Origin: Pseudolabrys sp. | GTDB taxonomy: Bacteria > Pseudomonadota > Alphaproteobacteria > Rhizobiales > Xanthobacteraceae | Reading direction: 5' to 3' | Assembly: GCA_026125895.1 (NCBI GenBank) | Contig: JAHCKG010000010.1 | Location: forward strand, 57,501 to 121,500 | DNA: 64,000 nt | Translations under genes and position numbers: made by a program | Notes under the pieces: model-generated | Database searches by the model: none | Seen by the model: the letters and a program-made list of their open reading frames with translations, nothing else | What the model was told of the DNA's origin: nothing | Shown here: piece by piece, positions 61,582 to 64,000 of the stretch | Numbering within the stretch: the first letter of the stretch is position 1 | Layout of the letters: every line of letters starts with the position of its first letter

Positions 61582-62756
61582 GCCTTGACGAACAACTGGC
61601 GCGGCACCTGCGCGAGACAATCGACGCCGGTGTCGGTGATGACGATGCTTTCGGTGATCTCGAGGCCCATCGTGTCGAGCCACAGCCCACTCATGAAATG
61701 GAATGTCATGCCGGGTTTGAGTTCGGTGCGGTCGCCGGGGCGCAGGCTCATGGTGCGTTCGCCCCAGTCCGGCGGATAACTCAGGCCGATGGCATAGCCG
61801 GTGCGGTTGTCCTTGATGAAGCCGTGCTTCTTGAGCACGGCGAAAAAGGCGTTGGCGATGTCTTCGCAGGTGTTGCCGGGTTTGGCGGCGGCGAGCCCCG
61901 CCTCCATGCCGTCCAGCGTCGCCTTCTCGGCGTCGAGGAATTGCTGGTGCGGCTTGCCGAGGAACACGGTGCGCGACAGCGGACAGTGATAGCGCTTGTA
62001 GACGCCGGCGATCTCGAAGAACGTGCCCTCGCCGGACCGCATCGGCTTGTCGTCCCAGGTCAGATGCGGCGCCGAGGCATCGATGCCCGACGGCAAGAGC
62101 GGCACCAGCGCCGGATAGTCGCCGCCGAAGCCATCGACGCCGCGGATGCCGGCGTCATAGATCTCGGCGACGAGATCGCATTTGCGCATGCCGGGCTCGA
62201 TCTTCTCGAGGATGCGCTGATGCATGGCGCCGACGATACGGCCGGCCTTGCGCATGTAGTCGAGCTCGGTCGGGCTCTTGACCGCGCGCTGCCAGTTCAC
62301 CAGCGCGGTCGCGTCGCGGAACGTCGCGTTGGGCAGGTGCTTCTGCAGCGACGCGTAAGCCGCCGCCGAAAAGTAATAATTGTCCATCTCGACACCGATG
62401 ACACCTTTGCCGAGGCGGCGCTCGTCGAGCACCTGCGCGAGAAAATCCATCGGATGGCGTTCGGTCGATTGCACGTAGTGGTCAGCGTAGCCGATGATGC
62501 TGGCTTCGCTCAGGCACGCAGTGCGCCGCGCGCCATTGGCATCCTGGCCGCGGCCGTACCAGATGGGCTCGCCCTCGGGCGGCACAATCACGCACTGATG
62601 CACATAGAACGACCAGCCGTCATAGCCGGTCAGCCAATGCATGTTGGACGGATCGGTGACGATGAGCGTATCGATACCGGCGCGCTGCATGGCGGCGCGC
62701 GTCTTCGCCACGCGCGCATCGTATTCCTCTCGGGTGAAATTCAGGGCGGCGTTCAT
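61578..62756 (-). CDS. doeA: ectoine hydrolase
   Basis: 392-residue M24-fold enzyme (prolidase/creatinase type), also named EutD. It opens the ectoine ring to N-alpha-acetyl-L-2,4-diaminobutyrate (and the gamma isomer). The N-terminal domain has PSNMHWLTGYDGWSFYVHQ and VIGVEMDNYYFSA; the pita-bread domain has FFEIAGVYKRYHCPLSRTVFLG. The ATG at 62756 overlaps the eutC stop by 4 nt (ATGA). The long open frame extending to 63356 is a shadow of eutC. Confidence 0.95.
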   Translation of the reverse strand: MNAALNFTREEYDARVAKTRAAMQRAGIDTLIVTDPSNMHWLTGYDGWSFYVHQCVIVPPEGEPIWYGRGQDANGARRTACLSEASIIGYADHYVQSTERHPMDFLAQVLDERRLGKGVIGVEMDNYYFSAAAYASLQKHLPNATFRDATALVNWQRAVKSPTELDYMRKAGRIVGAMHQRILEKIEPGMRKCDLVAEIYDAGIRGVDGFGGDYPALVPLLPSGIDASAPHLTWDDKPMRSGEGTFFEIAGVYKRYHCPLSRTVFLGKPHQQFLDAEKATLDGMEAGLAAAKPGNTCEDIANAFFAVLKKHGFIKDNRTGYAIGLSYPPDWGERTMSLRPGDRTELKPGMTFHFMSGLWLDTMGLEITESIVITDTGVDCLAQVPRQLFVKA

Positions 62757-63772
62757 GAGGCGGTGCGTCCGTGCATTGTGGTATCGGTTTCGATGATCTG
62801 TCCGGCGCGGGCGGCCCGCGCGCGCTCGTTGGCGAGTACCGCGATGGCCGTGTCCTGCACGCCGGTGCCGGTGAGATCGCAGAGCGTGATGTCGCCGTCG
62901 CTGCGGCGGCCGCCCGGGCGACCGGCAATCACTTCGCCCAACGACGCGAAGGCGTCGGTATCCTTGACGATCCCGGCGGCGATGGCGTGATGCAGTTCGC
63001 CGAGACGGCGCGTCTGCGTCAGGCTGTCGGCGACATAGACCGCGCGCTTGAACAGCGCCGGGTCGATCTCGTTCTTGTGCTCGCTGTCGGAGCCCATAGC
63101 GGTGACGTGCTGCCCGGCCGTCAGCCATTCGGCCTTGAGGATCGGCTGCTCGGCCGGCGTCGTGGTGACGACGACGTCGGCGCCGGCGACGGCCTCGGCG
63201 GCGCTCGCCATCGCCTCGACCTTGATGTTCAGCTCGGCCGACAGCGCGGCGGCGATCGCGCGCGCCTTCTGCGCATCGCGGCCCCAGATGCGGGCTCGCT
63301 CGATCGGCCGCACCAGCGTGAGCGCGTTCAATTGCAGCGCCGCCTGCCGGCCGCAACCGAGGATCGCGGCGACGCGGGCATCGACGCGAGCGAGATGCTT
63401 GGCGGCGACGGCGCCGGCCGCCGCCGTGCGGATGTCGGTGAGATAGCCGTTGTCGAGCAGCAACGCCTCAACCATGCCGGTGCGCGCCGAGAGCAGCATC
63501 ATCAAGCCGCTGAGACTCGGCAGGCCGAGCTTGGGATTGTCGAAGAAGCCGGACGAGACCTTGAGCGCGAAGGACGACAGACCCGGCACATAGGCGGTCT
63601 TCACATCGACCTCGCCGCGCGCATCGACGATATCGAGACGCAAGATTGGCGGCATGACGACGGGCTTGGTGGCGAGCGCCAGGAACGCAGCCTCGACGCA
63701 ATCGACCGCCGAGGCATCGAGACCGACGGCGCGGCGCAGTTCGGCCTCGGTGAGGATGAGCACTTCACTCAT
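62753..63772 (-). CDS. eutC: ectoine utilization protein EutC (ornithine cyclodeaminase-like)
   Basis: 339-residue member of the ornithine cyclodeaminase/mu-crystallin family. The N-terminal half has VDVKTAYVPGLSSFALKVSSGFF; the Rossmann half has VAAILGCGRQAALQLNAL, then GADVVVTTTPAEQPILK and TAMGSDSEHKNEIDP. With EutA and EutB it is thought to convert 5-hydroxyectoine to ectoine. It overlaps eutB and doeA by 4 nt each, so the operon is tightly coupled. Confidence 0.93.
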   Translation of the reverse strand: MSEVLILTEAELRRAVGLDASAVDCVEAAFLALATKPVVMPPILRLDIVDARGEVDVKTAYVPGLSSFALKVSSGFFDNPKLGLPSLSGLMMLLSARTGMVEALLLDNGYLTDIRTAAAGAVAAKHLARVDARVAAILGCGRQAALQLNALTLVRPIERARIWGRDAQKARAIAAALSAELNIKVEAMASAAEAVAGADVVVTTTPAEQPILKAEWLTAGQHVTAMGSDSEHKNEIDPALFKRAVYVADSLTQTRRLGELHHAIAAGIVKDTDAFASLGEVIAGRPGGRRSDGDITLCDLTGTGVQDTAIAVLANERARAARAGQIIETDTTMHGRTAS

Positions 63773-64000
63773 GCGCCGGCTCCGCCGACGATCCGCGCAT
63801 GCGCCTGCGGATCGATGTTACGGCCCGAGAGAATGAGAGCGGTAGGCCCTTTGGAGCGAATCTTGCCGGCGAGCAGCGCGCCGATGCCGACCGCGCCGGC
63901 GCCCTCGACGACTTCGTCTTCCACGGTGAAGGCGTGACGGATGCCGGTGGCGATCTCGTCTTCCGACAGCAGCACCGTGTCAGTGAGCAGATCGCGGCAC
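63769..64000 (-). CDS. eutB: hydroxyectoine utilization dehydratase EutB, cut by window edge
   Basis: C-terminal 76 residues of a fold II PLP threonine dehydratase-like enzyme: CRDLLTDTVLLSEDEIATG, then VVEGAGAVGIGALLAGKI and TALILSGRNID. The reading frame is open to base 64000; the GTG at 63975 is inside the gene. The end resembles EutB more than biosynthetic IlvA because it has no ACT-like extension. In current models it removes water from 5-hydroxyectoine. Its stop overlaps eutC by 4 nt. Confidence 0.85.
   Translation of the reverse strand, partial: CRDLLTDTVLLSEDEIATGIRHAFTVEDEVVEGAGAVGIGALLAGKIRSKGPTALILSGRNIDPQAHARIVGGAGA

Noticed and set aside
61578-63356. Longer ectoine hydrolase starting at 63356
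   Set aside because: The extra 200 codons are an alternate frame of eutC. The ATG at 62756 overlaps the eutC stop in the usual way.

Overview
The window is high-GC chromosomal DNA from an alphaproteobacterium. It is most likely a member of the Hyphomicrobiales (Rhizobiales) close to the Bradyrhizobiaceae/Xanthobacteraceae. The evidence is the TIGR02302-lysA-lptM-argH-tlpA order, the chorismate mutase-hisC-tyrA operon, ftsEX beside an MJ0042 zinc-ribbon protein, and several palindromic intergenic repeats typical of that group. The genus is not fixed by anything I can see. No rRNA, tRNA, CRISPR array, insertion sequence or prophage was recognised, and no stretch longer than about 270 bases lacks a gene or pseudogene.

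Layout. 1-8.5 kb: a cut-off M23 peptidase, a UvrD-type helicase, clpB, a MOSC protein, a secreted CHAP/TIGR02594 protein and a frameshifted VOC gene. 8.6-16.9 kb: the tyrosine branch operon (chorismate mutase, hisC, tyrA), a LysE exporter, a DUF2125 protein, ChaC, PlsC, a YdcF protein and MetC. 16.9-26.6 kb: ftsX/ftsE, a zinc-ribbon membrane protein, the large TIGR02302 protein, lysA, lptM, argH and tlpA. 26.6-32.9 kb: an ArsR regulator overlapping an SRPBCC-VOC fusion, a GST, then a minus-strand group with a small HIG1-like membrane protein, cobalamin adenosyltransferase, etfB, etfA and 3-hydroxybutyryl-CoA dehydrogenase. 32.9-39.4 kb: a membrane glycosyltransferase with an N-terminal T2SSE_N/MshEN-like domain, a SCO protein, a 52-residue membrane protein, a polysaccharide deacetylase, a TauE exporter and a PfkB kinase.

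39.4-54.2 kb is the most interesting part. A minus-strand operon encodes a 1652-residue FecR/cadherin-like/RTX surface protein, its type I secretion ABC transporter and HlyD adaptor, and a CHASE2 class III nucleotide cyclase; the last three genes overlap by 4 nt. Divergent from it are a cyclic-nucleotide-gated potassium channel of the MloK1 type, a metallo-beta-lactamase-fold hydrolase, a membrane-anchored cyclic-nucleotide-binding protein and a LapG-family cysteine protease. I infer a linked cAMP signalling, ion flux and surface adhesion module. The parts are recognised families; the combined role is inference.

54.3-64.0 kb is a nearly complete ectoine/5-hydroxyectoine uptake and catabolism operon, transcribed leftward: eutB (cut by the window edge), eutC, doeA/eutD, doeB/eutE, ehuB, ehuC, ehuD, ehuA, doeC and doeD. 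Most neighbours overlap by 4 nt. Its products would import ectoines and turn them into aspartate.
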